Below, one piece after another: positions 1-9,850 of a DNA stretch of 22,656 bases (its first letter is position 1; the number at the start of each line of letters is the position of its first letter). The translations under genes and the position numbers were made by a program. Under the pieces are notes generated by a model. That model saw nothing but the letters and a program-made list of their open reading frames with translations. It had not been told where the DNA came from and did no database searches. Source of the DNA: Larix sibirica (lineage: Eukaryota; Streptophyta; Pinopsida; Pinales; Pinaceae). The stretch spans positions 1 through 22,656 of the forward strand of contig NWUY0304981198.1 in assembly GCA_004151065.3 (NCBI GenBank). Reading direction: 5' to 3'.

Positions 1-35
1 TGTCTAAGCCAACCCCTAATAGTTATGCCATATTC

Positions 36-114
36 TACCTTGGCTACATCTTATACCTTGGCTACAGATCATACCTTTGATTATACCCTGGCTACAGCTA
101 ATACCCTTGCTCCA
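36..114. repeat. Short tandem repeat, ~18-bp unit, about five copies
   Basis: The core TACCTTGGCTACA starts at 36 and recurs at 54. A partial copy (TACCTTTGA) is at 72. Close variants follow at 84 (TACCCTGGCTACA) and 102 (TACCCTTGCTCCA). Spacing is 18, 18, 12 and 18 bp, so one unit is shortened. Nothing coding is seen here. Confidence 0.75.
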
Positions 115-175
115 TAGACTTAAAAGCCCTTCAACTAGCTTAAAAGCCCCTACTATCACACCCAGCTTAACCCCA

Positions 176-377
176 TGGCTCCTCCCAAAATAATTGAACC
201 ACAGCATCCTCTAGAGGCCTTTTAGAAGCTTTTTATATATACAAATAATATACAAATCAATTGAATGATCAAAAGTCTATTTTATATACCCTATTCTAAT
301 ACAACATTGTAGCTTTGACCCTGTACCCAGTGGCTCCTAAAAAAAGAAGTGAACCACAGCTTACTCTAGAGGCCTTT
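176..377. repeat. Pair of 47-bp diverged direct repeats
   Basis: Copies lie at 176-222 and 331-377, 155 bp apart. Both begin TGGCTCCT, share GAACCACAGC in the middle and end CTCTAGAGGCCTTT. They align without gaps, with seven mismatches by hand count. Neither copy is coding. The pair may be the ends of a longer, more diverged duplication, but the DNA between them does not align to anything I can see. Confidence 0.7.
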
Positions 378-435
378 GGAGAATCCCTTTCAAATAGAAC
401 ATCATCATAGTCCTAACTGACATACCTTATAAAAT

Positions 436-657
436 TTGGAACTCAATGTAAAATCTTTTGATATATGTGACCTCGCCGCTTACTTAAATGGTAATTTTAT
501 GTACATTTTAATAAAAAACACCTTTCTTGGTCAAAATTGATATATAAGCAAGATGGGTTTTATCCCTTCTCCTAAAAGGATCCGGTCAAATTGAAAAATA
601 ACCACCGGTACCCTTTACAGCCTTATGCCTAGATTTGGTTGGAGTGGGATAAGTCTT
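436..657 (+). pseudogene. Possible Ty1/copia reverse-transcriptase scrap
   Basis: One plus frame stays readable for about 74 codons with only two stops, both TGA. It contains DLAAYLNG at about 469-492, which resembles the F-L-N-G block that opens copia-type reverse transcriptases. About 40 codons later comes LYSLMPRFGW, which loosely resembles the family's LYGLKQ...W block. A GF lies between them, as expected. The catalytic YVDD box is not present because the similarity ends before it. The order of motifs fits, but each match is weak and chance remains a real alternative. Confidence 0.25.
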
Positions 658-659
658 TT

Positions 660-699
660 CAGACATCAGTCTGACCTCGCAGACATCAGTGTGACCTCG
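660..699. repeat. Perfectly abutting 20-bp tandem duplication
   Basis: CAGACATCAGTCTGACCTCG at 660-679 is followed directly by the same 20 bp with one change (C to G at the eleventh base) at 680-699. This is a recent slippage-type duplication in otherwise featureless DNA. Confidence 0.9.
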
Positions 700-860
700 C
701 TAGAGCCTGAGGATCAATTAATTCACTGTACGTTGATGGAAGGCTATAAAAATAGAATCCTGGATAACCCTTCCTCCTAATCGGGATCAAATAAATCAAA
801 TCTAATAAATCCCCTGGCTGTTTGGCAGAATCCTAATCCTCCTCCGCCTATTCAACAATG

Positions 861-2212
861 GGTTGGGCATAAAACTCTATCAACTAGGTTAAGGTAAAAA
901 GGTTAAGGGGATCCTGTCTTATAATAAAAGGGGTTGTGACTAGATTCCCCATGAAGCGATTAATGAAGTGGCTGATATAAGACTACAGGTCTAGTTCTAG
1001 AGCAGGTAAAGAGAGTAGGTCAAAATGGTAATGCCTACGTTTGGTATTCCAGGCTTATAGGGTGGTAACTAAAAGCTCCTAGGTTTCCGGTATAAAGGGG
1101 GTGGTGGTTAAATACGATCCCTACTGTACTGATGTTATTGGTGGAATGCATAGATGAGGCAGCACTGGCACTAATGAAATGTCCTAGTATGAAGGGATAA
1201 AGCCAAGGTTCAAGGTTGTTGTTTAATGCCATCCAATCCCAATCCCAATGCCGGGTCTCTAGTTGTACCTCTAAAGCGCTTCATAAAGGTAAGTTTCATA
1301 AACGAAGCATATCCTGGGTGGCTCTGTCTGGCTGGGCATAGCTCCTTCTTTCCTAGCAGTCTGAAGCCCGTCCATCCAATGAGGTTGCTCTGATGGACCA
1401 AACTAAAGCCATCCCGCAGTTCAACGATTCAACAATCTAAGCTAAAGGGACCCTATTGGCTAACCATCCATCCGGTGCTTCTAAGAGAAGGGTAATGTGG
1501 GTTGGAAAATACTCCCTCTCCTAGGAAGAAGGGCAGTAAATAAATTCAAGGGTGGTAAGGTTATCCGGGTGATAAGAGAAAGGTAATGAAATGGGTATAC
1601 GGGGCATTACTCCATCAACTAGGATGAAGGAAGTCATCGAGGGTAAGTATGAGGTAGTCTGATCCCGTCCTGATACCTGCTTCTAAGGGTTAATCAGTAC
1701 CCGAACCGATAAAAAAGAGAAGGTATAGTGAGTAGCCATGAAGCGATTAATTAAAGTGGTATAGATATAATACAGGTCTAGTTCTTGGGTAATATAGATT
1801 GCGTGGAATCAAGGTAGGGGGTAAATAGCATGCCTACCCAGTTATTCCTGGCTGGCTGAATCAAGTGTGGTTGGGTAAGGGCAGGCGGAAACATTAGTTA
1901 ATAGTGTTACACCAATAAGTTGGATAGTGGTACCTATCTATAATAAATTATAAGGCAAGGGATTTCTCTCAATTTCCTAGTAGCAATGGAGTCATACTGG
2001 CCCGTCTCAACAAGAGAATGTATAGTGGGTAGCCCTAAGTTATTAATAAAAGAAGTGGTATAGGTAAAAGTAGAAGGCGCAGGTCTAATTCTTCTAGTTG
2101 GTAATTCGGGGTAGTTGGTAACAGTAAAGGTAAATATCTGAATCTTATTGCCTACCCATACTGAGAGTATTCCTGGCTTCTTCATGAATGGGCATAATTC
2201 CATCAACTAGGT
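861..2212. repeat. Diverged dispersed repeat family (three to four copies)
   Basis: Three copies of one module occur at about 949-1052, 1697-1855 and 2001-2180. The shared order is a TATAGTGRGTAGCC-type lead (second and third copies), then (C)CATGAAGCGATTAAT, then GTGGTATA with ACAGGTCTAGTTCT, then ATGCCTACC, then TATTCC(T)GGCT. A second shared block, GGGCAT followed by CTCCATCAACTAGG or a close variant, occurs at about 866, 1334, 1602 and 2190. Copies differ by many substitutions and small indels. Order and spacing vary, so this is not a simple tandem array. Open frames in this interval are short and are likely incidental. Copies 1-3 may be remnants of an old mobile or duplicated intergenic segment. 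Confidence 0.6.
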
Positions 2213-2615
2213 TGAAGGCAGTAGCAAGTTCAAGGATCTAAGCAATAAGGTCAAGCACGACCGCACCCTATTGTATGTGGGCTACTTACCCATGCCATCC
2301 AACAAGCCATCCATCCCGCCGCCATGCACATGCTACAAAGAGTGCTCGGCTAATAAACCATCATCCCATAATCCAGCAATCCATCCGGTCTCACTTTTTC
2401 TAAGATCAGGTAATGTTAATAAAAGGTCCCATGGGTGGCTTGGGAAGACTCATGTTTAGTTGCTTCTTCCAAAATCTGACGTACCTTAAGTAATAGTGGA
2501 CAATGGTAAGTATAATTTCCATAAACCCCACAAAGATAATAAGATTGGTTTTCTCTTAGTTGAGGATTTTTTCCTTATTTGGGAGGCTGGTTAAACAAGA
2601 AAGGCTGGGAATACA

Positions 2616-2850
2616 GGATCTACTTATAATAAGGGTACGGCTTTCGGAACTTCAATGTAAACTAGTTCAACTGAGACTGCTGGTAATGCAGAATCTACAG
2701 CTTCACCCACATCCACTGCTGCCTTCGCCACTTAAGCTTATTACTTTACTTCTGGTGTCCATCTCCTGGATCTATAGGTTCTTAATCTGGTGCTGCTCCT
2801 GCATCATCTTTAACTACTTCTGCATCTCGAACTGCTTCTTCTAGCTCTCG
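2616..2850 (+). pseudogene. Broken Ser/Thr/Ala-rich coding patch
   Basis: From 2616 a plus frame encodes a peptide rich in G, S, T and A, including TSSTETAGNAESTASPTS, up to TAA at 2733. It is interrupted by one TAA near 2658. After a frame change, a second patch from about 2778 encodes SGAAPASSLTTSASRTASSS. Codons end mostly in T or A, which gives the GCT/ACT/TCT texture of a low-complexity linker. The identity is unknown. A Gly/Ser/Thr-rich linker of a retroelement or a surface-type protein are both possible. It shares the TET-G-N theme with the frame at 9530-9850. Confidence 0.4.
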
Positions 2851-2899
2851 TTTTACAACATTTACCTAAGATAAAATCAGATTAGGCCGTCATGAAATC

Positions 2900-3550
2900 A
2901 TGAATTTTAGCACTAAGCACTGATGATAATCCCTAAGCACTTATAATCCGAGGCCTATAAAATTTGCTATCTCCTTTGCTTGCAAAACCTGTACTTTGAA
3001 TGTAGTCCTTTTAAAGTATCCTCATGTGAACACATCACTAGAATGCAGTGGAAACCCATAACTATGGGTACTTCAAGTAGATTACCGTGTTATCACCTAA
3101 GGGTAACGCATTACTCACATCCATTAAAAACCCGTTCCAAATGCAATCTTTTTGCTATAAAACCTTTCTAAAATCCTTAGCATAGGCTTAGGTACCTAAA
3201 CCAAAATACCAGCTTGTTTCTCTTTGTTGATCGAGCTTATTGCCCCGTAGATTCATTTTTAGATTTATGCTACGATTCTTAAGCACGGCTAGCACCTTTT
3301 CCCTTAGATGGCAGCGTAATTAAAGCTTAGAAATTAAGTAACCATGATGATAAATGAAGAAACCGGGCCGGGTCAACTTAAATGGGTTCTAGGAAGGAAA
3401 AGATGAGGTCTAAGTGGATATTTTATCTACACTGGTGACTTTTTTTATCCTTTATACTTTTTCCTCCTTTTACATTTGATCCCTTTGAGTTGCCTTGATT
3501 CCTTACCCTATAACTTTGTGCCACTTTAGATCCTCATCAGACTGAGACTG
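2900..3550. other. Gene-free stretch
   Basis: No supported gene. The only structure is a small cluster of TAAGCACT between about 2912 and 2950, once preceded by CACTAAGCACT and followed twice by a TAATCC. A 63-codon open plus frame (2980-3171) has no coding texture that I can defend. Confidence 0.5.
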
Positions 3551-3552
3551 AG

Positions 3553-4080
3553 CTAAACCTGCATACTTGGATACTCCTTCGACTTTGCTTTTATTATTGT
3601 GTTGTGACCTAGGTTGAATTCATCTGCAGTCTTGACTCTATTTGAGTTCGATAGGCTTTGATTACCTTCATTGAGGAGTCTATGAAACATTATTGATCTT
3701 GTGGGCTTCTTTGCCTAGTAAGCCTAAGGACTGGTTACTTTTTACAGATAGGCAAACTTTTGTCTTGGAGCCTAGGTGTTAAAGGGGTTTTAAAGTACTC
3801 ATCTATCTTATCTCCAAGGGAAAGTGGAATCTTTATGAATTTAAGGTGGGGCCATGTAAGGCAGGGTCGTATTCACATTGCTTCCTGAGGGTAGGATGAA
3901 AGCAAAGTTCATTCTCGTTTGAGCAGCCAAGTTCTGTTCAAGGTTGGTTATTTTGGAGAGGAGTTGGTCATTAGTACTCTCATGAGTTGAGTTCTGGTTG
4001 CGGGTTTGGTCACAGTCTTGGTTCGGGTTTGGACGAGGCTCCCTGTGAGGTCTTTGTTCACGAGCAGGAGGTTTTGTTTT
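3553..4080 (-). pseudogene. Decayed retroelement-like coding sequence (unidentified)
   Basis: On the minus strand a frame is open for 79 codons from 4080 down to a TAA at 3841-3843. It has no start codon at its head. It encodes an Asn/Gln/Arg/Pro-rich peptide (PPAREQRPHREPRPNPNQ at the head), then a leucine/asparagine-rich helix-like part (DQLLSKITNLEQNLAAQ). The same frame continues for 96 codons to 3553 with about eight stops, and clear coding texture returns near the end (RSIMFHRLLNEGNQSLSNSN). The polar N/Q-rich composition is gag-like, but no zinc knuckle or protease is visible, so the family is not assigned. The lack of frameshifts across nearly 180 codons argues that this is a real fossil gene decayed by point mutation. 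Confidence 0.45.
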
Positions 4081-4173
4081 TTAAGAGTTCTGTTTAATGT
4101 AATTTACCTCTTGTCTAAGGGAGGTAAAGGATGGGGAGACGGTTCTAAAAGCATGGTTAAGGACAATTTTTGA

Positions 4174-4473
4174 GAGTTTAAGGCGATTAAGGATGACACA
4201 AAGGTCAACAAGGCGGTCCCCGCGATTTCAGGACTTGGTTATAAGATACTCCACATATATTTTCATGTTTATGTTGGTGAGATCATGGAATGCCATGGTC
4301 ATAGCATATTGGTAGGTTTAACTAATGTTCTTAAGACCAAATGGCATTATTTGGTAGTTTTCAAAAATGCCCTACTCCCATTGAAAGAAGTTTTTCAAAG
4401 AAAAAAATGTCTCTCATTACTCATGATTTTATTATCACTAGATAAATCATCCATAAGAGACATCAGTTCATAG
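4174..4473 (+). pseudogene. Open 99-codon frame, coding-like, unidentified
   Basis: The plus frame is free of stops from the TGA at 4171-4173 to the TAG at 4471-4473, with an internal ATG at 4285. Upstream of the TGA the same frame is also open (SKSMVKDNF), so the true coding piece may be longer. The first half is rich in K, D and V (EFKAIKDDTKVNKAVPAISG) and has RNY-type codons. The second half is hydrophobic and basic. No motif is recognised. It may belong with the fossil at 4912-5450, which is on the same strand. Confidence 0.3.
4452..4460 (+). promoter_or_regulatory. CATAAGAGA nonamer, plant mitochondrial promoter-like
   Basis: An exact CATAAGAGA is preceded by an A/T-rich stretch (TTTTATTATCACTAGATAAA). 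Many dicot mitochondrial promoters have the consensus CRTAAGAGA with an AT box just upstream, and transcription starts near its last bases. No gene follows within about 500 bp, so if it is active it would drive non-coding RNA or the decayed frame at 4912-5450. A chance match is possible. Confidence 0.35.
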
Positions 4474-4911
4474 CCTGTGCAATAGTCCATAAGTTTATAT
4501 ATGAAAGAGAAAAGGAAGTTGTATAAGGATTGGCAGATGGCAATTCGGTTTCAACAGTTGTAACTTGGTAATATAAATAGGACCTAGGGACCATGTTAAC
4601 CCCGGGGGTTTTTATAGGATGATGTCGTGATTGCTGCGATGGGACAACTCTATAAATAATAATAAGATTACAATTGGAATTGACCGTGTCTAGGGTCTTA
4701 CAAGGGGACTTGTGTCCTCATCAGGTAGCAAGATAGGAGGTCGAGGAGTGCTAAGGAAGGTTGGCAAGGATATTTTAAGAATAAGACTAGGAAGTTACGT
4801 TGGGGAGATGAGTCTTTATTTCACTAAAAAGGTGCTAATTTTTATATAATAAATAAACTATTACAGCATAATAAAATTAGAAAGTAAATCTATCGTTACT
4901 AAGGAGTCTAG

Positions 4912-5450
4912 TTGATTGACCGCTTGGGAGGGAGGTTCGACGCGAATATCTATGATGGCGAGAATTACATGAAGAGATAAGGTAGTTAGATAAATAGCCA
5001 GCAAGAGCAAGAGGAATAAATGGGTGAGGGCCTAAACTGGAGTCTGAATATGGTATAGGAGTCCTTTTATAAAGGGAGGACACAAGTGGCTACACTAAGG
5101 GTTATGGCAGCAAATAAAAGCAATGCATCTAAATAGCTAATGAAGGAGGTAACATTGGATGTGGGGATTGCGGAAAAGTTGGGCAAGATGTTGATGCAAG
5201 TAGTAAATGTGAATAGTATAGGTAAATGACCAGTGACTGAAGTAATGCCAGGTGAAGCATTGTTCGAGGGATTATTAGAGGTTATGGGAGTGTGAGAAAC
5301 ATTCCTTAAAAGAAAATATATGGTGAAGCTAATGTGTTATTTTTAGGTAGAGGACCTATAAGTGAATGCGTAGTGAAGTCCTTTGGCTATGAAAAGCAAA
5401 TCTGGTTGAACAAAGGGTTAAGATTGGTTAAAAGTTTAGAGACAAAGTGA
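4912..5450 (+). pseudogene. Long decayed coding sequence, one frameshift, unidentified
   Basis: From 4912 one plus frame keeps strong coding texture for about 144 codons to 5343, across about seven stop codons (for example 4975, 5017, 5056, 5137). It then continues after a +2 shift near 5340 for 36 more codons to TGA at 5448. Successive parts read LIDRLGGRFDANIYDGENYM, then a short Gln/Glu run (NSQQEQEE), then MGEGLNWSLNMV at 5020, then YKGRTQVATLRVMAANKSNA, then VTLDVGIAEKLGKMLMQVVN, then ALFEGLLEVMG. After the shift it reads RGPISECVVKSFGYEKQIW. Such a series is not expected by chance from DNA with this stop density. The protein family is not recognised. The FDG/YDGENY phrase recalls the N-terminal part of plant retrotransposon Gag, but this is only a suggestion. 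Confidence 0.5.
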
Positions 5451-5529
5451 GTATAAAACTATATAGATAGCCACGGGGTATACTATAGGTGGTGTTCTCT
5501 TGCCACAGAAAGGGAGAATATAAAGTTAA

Positions 5530-7097
5530 GGTTATAATCTTATTTAGAGAGTGGACCGTGAAAAAGGTATGTTAAACTTGATCTAGTTTTATAGGTTGGG
5601 ATGTAGGGCCTACTACAGCCTTTCCTTTCTCCAGCACGGGATGTTCTTCCTCTCTGCAACCGCGTTCCGCTAATGGTTGTAAGGCATGTAAGCTCCCTCT
5701 GGATCCCTGCTTCCCGACAAAAGGCATCAAGGCATCAAAGTCCTTGGATATGTAGTACTCTCCTCCTTACCTATTTGTTTTTACACAAGAAATTGAAACT
5801 CTTCAGACTTATTTCAAACTTTATCCTTGGGTGTAAAATCTGGATTTTACAAGAGGGTGAGGTAGCGTTAAACTGCGCTCGCCCAACCCCAAAAAAGCGA
5901 GGTAGCGAACTCGAAGACCAAAGGGAGAGGAGAGCGAGGAAAGAAGCCAGCCAATAAGCTAATTAGGAAAGATGCACATAAGAGATCACTTAATTATATC
6001 TAATCTTTTAGCGCTTAGCACTGAATCGACCTAGGAAAGCCACTAAGCTATCGCTCGAAACTACAGGACAGGAAAGGGGAGACTACTCGGGGAGAACGAA
6101 CCGGATTGAGTAGTTTATGACTTATATTGATGAGGTAAGGTCTTTTTACTACTCCTAGGTAAGTATGAAAATGACTTATTTATAGGTAAGGTCAATATTA
6201 TACCGACTCCCCGATTGAGGAGGTCAGTTCTCGAACGACTTACTGGTTTATGAGGTACTAATTGGACTTACTTCTTTATTGATAAGATCAGAATTGGGGT
6301 TATTCCTTGTAGGGTACTTACCTTAAGATGGAGATGGCGCTATTACTGACCGATTGGTGAATCTCGGGAGGAAAGAACTTGTAGGTTTTTCTTATCCTTT
6401 ATTGAACTGCTTGGCATGTATCCTCTAGTGTTAGTGGGGAATAAATCCCGAATCCTTACCTTGCAGGGTAAGTCGGGTAGTTTACTGCTAATCTTATTAA
6501 GCGATACTTACCTGTTAACAGTCTCTTTTCTTTTTGGAGTAAGGGCATTAACATACCGAATCCAGACCTTCGGGGGATCTTAGGCGAAGAGATGTGAAGA
6601 CAGACCGACCTGAGTCACCATGAGGATCAACATCTCCTGACGAAAGCTTCAATGCACCAAGTATTCCTTATTCCCCCAACCGTATCGGGTTCGCAGGTAG
6701 CTTTTTACATTTCCCTCTCCAGCACTGTCATTTGTATAGGCACTTAATAGGGGCAGCTTACAATGTTCCAGTATTGGGAAGGGATGAACGAATGGTAGCT
6801 AAATCCTACCTAGCAAGAACAAGTTAGGGGCCTCAACTTATCATCCTATCTCCACCCACCCCGTAGGAAGTTCCGGATGGGAAGGAAGATTAGAGGAAGG
6901 AGTTGTAATGTTCTAGCATTGGTAAGGGAGAGGCAATATATGTATAGTTGGGGGTTGCCCTCTCAAAACTACACTCTCATTTAGCTGTGGACTCCAGTCT
7001 ATTATATACAGATAAAAAACTTTACTTTGACTCCCTCGAGTTATGTAATTGAATCCCTCTCCTCTCATGCCCCTATTTTGATCGAATGCTTTTGCCT
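5530..7097. other. Gene-free stretch with small repeats
   Basis: No gene is supported. A 94-codon plus frame (5673-5957) lacks coding texture. Small features are an 8-bp tandem GCATCAAG near 5724, GAGGTAGCG twice near 5860-5910, and AGGTAAGGTC near 6134 and 6184. An exact CATAAGAGA at 5977 is listed separately. CTGTTAACAG, a 10-bp palindrome, lies near 6513. Confidence 0.5.
5977..5985 (+). promoter_or_regulatory. Second CATAAGAGA promoter-like nonamer
   Basis: An exact match to the plant mitochondrial CRTA-type core, with CCAATAAGCTAATTAG about 10-25 bp upstream as a possible AT box. It has the same strand as the copy at 4452. Nothing coding follows for over 1 kb. It supports a mitochondrial origin of the window only weakly, since one or two chance matches in 45 kb of both strands cannot be excluded. 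Confidence 0.35.
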
Positions 7098-7565
7098 TTA
7101 TTCCACGGGACCCACCGTTTCAATCCTCCCACCCCCGGATAATAAACCACGGTAGGTAGGATCATCAATAGCGGGACGGACGCTACCACCCAAACTGGAC
7201 ACTCGAGGCGAGGGGTTAAAGGCAATTCTATTGCACGCACTCCTCGTCTCCATTCCTTCTACGTCCGTTTTGATGGAATTGCCCCTGATGGGCGAGACTG
7301 GATAGCTTTCTTTTTTTATTTGTCCCTCTCCGGGTATGCCCGCCAATTGGAACGAGAAAGAAAGGGACTTAAATACATACATAAGTGCTGATTGCTCGCT
7401 AACTAACAGACAGATAGGAATAGGACTTAACCGACCTCTTAAGCTTAAGTCGGACATTCTCCCGCTCCTATATCTAATGTCTTTTTCAGGATTCCCCGAT
7501 CCGGCTGACCCCACCCCATAAATGCTCTTTCTCTCCCGCTCCTCTGGACCGATCTGCCCTGGCAC
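7098..7565 (-). CDS. Hypothetical 155-codon open frame
   Basis: This is the longest open frame in the window. It starts with GTG at 7565 (VPGQIGPEERERKS). The first in-frame ATG is about 38 codons in, and GTG starts are unusual in plant mitochondria. The product would be basic and glycine- and serine-rich, with no signal peptide, membrane span or known motif that I can find. The C-terminal part (VSSLGGSVRPAIDDPTYRGL and the glycine run after it) looks more protein-like than the rest. A 61-codon frame runs antisense to it. This may be a mitochondrial chimeric orf, a relic or chance. I see no evidence of expression. Confidence 0.3.
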   Translation of the reverse strand: MPGQIGPEERERKSIYGVGSAGSGNPEKDIRYRSGRMSDLSLRGRLSPIPICLLVSEQSALMYVFKSLSFSFQLAGIPGEGQIKKESYPVSPIRGNSIKTDVEGMETRSACNRIAFNPSPRVSSLGGSVRPAIDDPTYRGLLSGGGRIETVGPVE

Positions 7566-8063
7566 GAGCCGGAATCAACATTTATTGCCACTACACGTCT
7601 AGCGAACCCCTGGTCCGTGTCCTTCATTAAACAAATCAGATGTTCACCGCGGCTGCCAGTGACTCTGTTCCAATTCCTATAGAGAGAAGGCTTAAATGCA
7701 CATGACTCATTATATACGGATTAGCAACTGCGCTCACATCTTATTAAGTTTCAACATCTTATTGAAGTCGAATCTGTCTTTACAACCTATCCTTTCAAGC
7801 AAGCTGTTCCCTTAAAGTTGGATAAAACCAAACATTCATTCAAGCTTGCTTCTTTGCGAGCGAGGGGTCTTAATACATAAACAAGAGAGCTCGAACCAGC
7901 CAGCGGAGGGGAGCGGGGAATCCACTCGCTCGTTGGAAGAAAGGGGGCTTAATGCCAACTACTACTGGATGGAAGGAACATTCCAGACGAAAGAGTGAAA
8001 GCGGGAAGGAGTGATTGGCCATTGGGGAGTGGAAGCGGTTCGGATCGGAGGGAAGGCTCTTAA
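7365..8063 (+). repeat. Cluster of purine-tract plus CTTAA motifs
   Basis: G-rich purine tracts ending in an element like GGNCTTAA recur at 7365 (GGACTTAA), 7423 (GGACTTAA), 7689 (GGCTTAA), 7866 (GGTCTTAA), 7945 (GGGCTTAA) and 8055 (GGCTCTTAA). Most are preceded by a GA-rich run such as GAAAGAAAGG, AGAGAGAAGG or GGAAGAAAGG. The DNA between them does not align. An imperfect palindrome centred on CTTAAGCTTAAG lies at 7431-7452. Confidence 0.45.
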
Positions 8064-9490
8064 CATTCTGCTATTGCCTCAACTGTGTAACCCGGCCAAT
8101 AAAGAAGGTCACCTTCGGAACACCCCGTGCATTTCAATAACTCTGCCAAAGGCAAAGGTTAATCAATAACTCCCCTCCCACCCAGATCACAGCTGATGAG
8201 CTCGGTGTCTCCTTTGGGTGCAATGCCAATCAATAGGAAGTAAAGGAGGGAAGGAGGCAAGTAAGAATGCGAACAAGCTGTTTCCTATCGAGTTCCGGTA
8301 GAATAAGTGTTTGTTTTTTGGGGACTAATGACTCTTACTCTCCAACCAAAGCTCCCACAGAATAAGTTGTTAACATAATATCTGCATATCTAGTTCTGTC
8401 AATACAGCTTACAATTTTCACTAGTCTCTTATAAGGCTTGTTTCTCAGCTGCTGAACCCAGGTAGGTTCTTCACACTGTGGGCTGGCTTTCGGTGTGGCA
8501 ATGTGGAACGATGGGGTGGCATAATACTATAGCAAGTGTTCATAGGGGGGCTCTAGGCGGGACTAACACAGCAGAACTAAGATAATAGTCTAGGCTTTCA
8601 CGGGGAAAGAATGGAGACATTGTATGGCTAGCTAGTCACCTTCACTCCAGCAACACATACGTATAGCCATTGTATCTATGGCACATGGAGTACATATACT
8701 CCTATCAGATATTTTCATATGGATTGAATGAGTTATTCTCTTCTCCTTCTATCGGCTATTAAAGTGGGCCTGGTTGGGTGCAAGGGCATCCTCTATCATA
8801 TCATATATAAACTTCCATAAATGGTGCGAAGCCGCTTGCCCGACCTAAGAGGGGCAAGGAATGCAGTAATATAACAAAATATAGTTATGTTGCTCGATGG
8901 TGACCAATCGAACTCATCCAAATGAGGTTGTGCCCCAGGCAACAATCAAAATGAAAAGGGTTAAGGAATAAGCCCGTAAAAGAAACCAATAGCCGGAACC
9001 CTTTGGTCACCTTCCTTTTTCACCTTGAACCTTGAACCTTTGCCAGATGCCGAGTCCACCAGGAGCCAGGAGCCGAACCTCCTCAACAGAGTTATTTTTA
9101 CTTTTGACAGAAGCCAGGAGCAGCCATTAGAGCCTCACCCGCCTCAAAAAGCCTCACCTCACCAGATTGTGCCAACCCCTCTCGGTTGTGGGACCTCATC
9201 ATCTGTAAAGTGTAACCTCAATGTGATATGTAAACCAAACCACCCAGCTAGCTAGGCGAGCTAACCAGACCTATAAGCAATCGGACGGCATCCCGCCTAT
9301 CAATTGTGGGTGTTGTCTGAGCCTGCCCTTAATAAAGATAAAAAGAGAGACCCCGTGGTTTCACTAGCTAGTTAGGAGTGCCATGGGGAGTAAGGCCTTA
9401 GAGACTGCCCCTTAATTTAATACAGTTTCAATATACCAGGTATTCCATTTCAAATATTAAACAACTGGGACTGATTATCTCTATCTAATT
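7566..9490. other. Gene-free stretch
   Basis: No gene is supported. TCAATAACTC is repeated at 8134 and 8163. GGCTAGCTAG-type palindromes occur near 8626, 9245 and 9362. A 76-codon open frame at 9025-9255 begins with TTG, is Pro/Gln/Ser-rich (DAESTRSQEPNLLN) and contains a duplicated CAGGAGC. It is weakly coding-like at best. Confidence 0.45.
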
Positions 9491-9529
9491 TATCTCCCGA
9501 AAAGAAAGGAGAGTATATATAAAATATAT

Positions 9530-9850
9530 ATGTACATACATGGAACTTCTCTTCTTAATGCATGGACTACTGAGACTGGAAATGAGGGGGCTGGTTCAAT
9601 TGGTGCTGACGGGAATTCTGCTGGTCGTTCTGTTGCTAGGCCTGTTCCTCCTTGTGTTGGTGGTTCAACTGTTGACGCTGGGAATAATACTGGTTCAAAT
9701 GGTGATCCGGGAACTGAGGCTGGGAATGCTGATACGACTGCTCTTGGAACTGCTGATCGATCTATCTTACCACCTGCTGCTTATATCCATCCACCCTTGC
9801 GAACTCTTACTTACGAACAACCAACAACACCTAGGGGCCTACATGTTTGA
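9530..9850 (+). CDS. Gly/Ala/Thr/Asp-rich open frame, 106 codons
   Basis: The frame runs from ATG at 9530 to TGA at 9848, and is open upstream to a TAA at about 9488. From about residue 14 the product is low in complexity and rich in G, A, T, S, D and N (for example TTETGNEGAGSIGADGNSAG and DAGNNTGSNGDPGTEAGNAD). It ends in a proline-rich tail. Codons are strikingly GCT/GGT/ACT/GAT/AAT, the texture of a real coding sequence. The competing plus frame (9540-9956) is leucine-only and is its shadow. No family is recognised. It may be a linker of a larger lost protein, perhaps related to the patch at 2616. There is no signal peptide. Confidence 0.45.
   Translation: MYIHGTSLLNAWTTETGNEGAGSIGADGNSAGRSVARPVPPCVGGSTVDAGNNTGSNGDPGTEAGNADTTALGTADRSILPPAAYIHPPLRTLTYEQPTTPRGLHV

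Noticed and set aside
1934-2206. 90-codon minus open frame and neighbours at 1035-1401.
   Set aside because: They lie inside the diverged repeat family. The copies do not keep the frame open, so the open frames are incidental.
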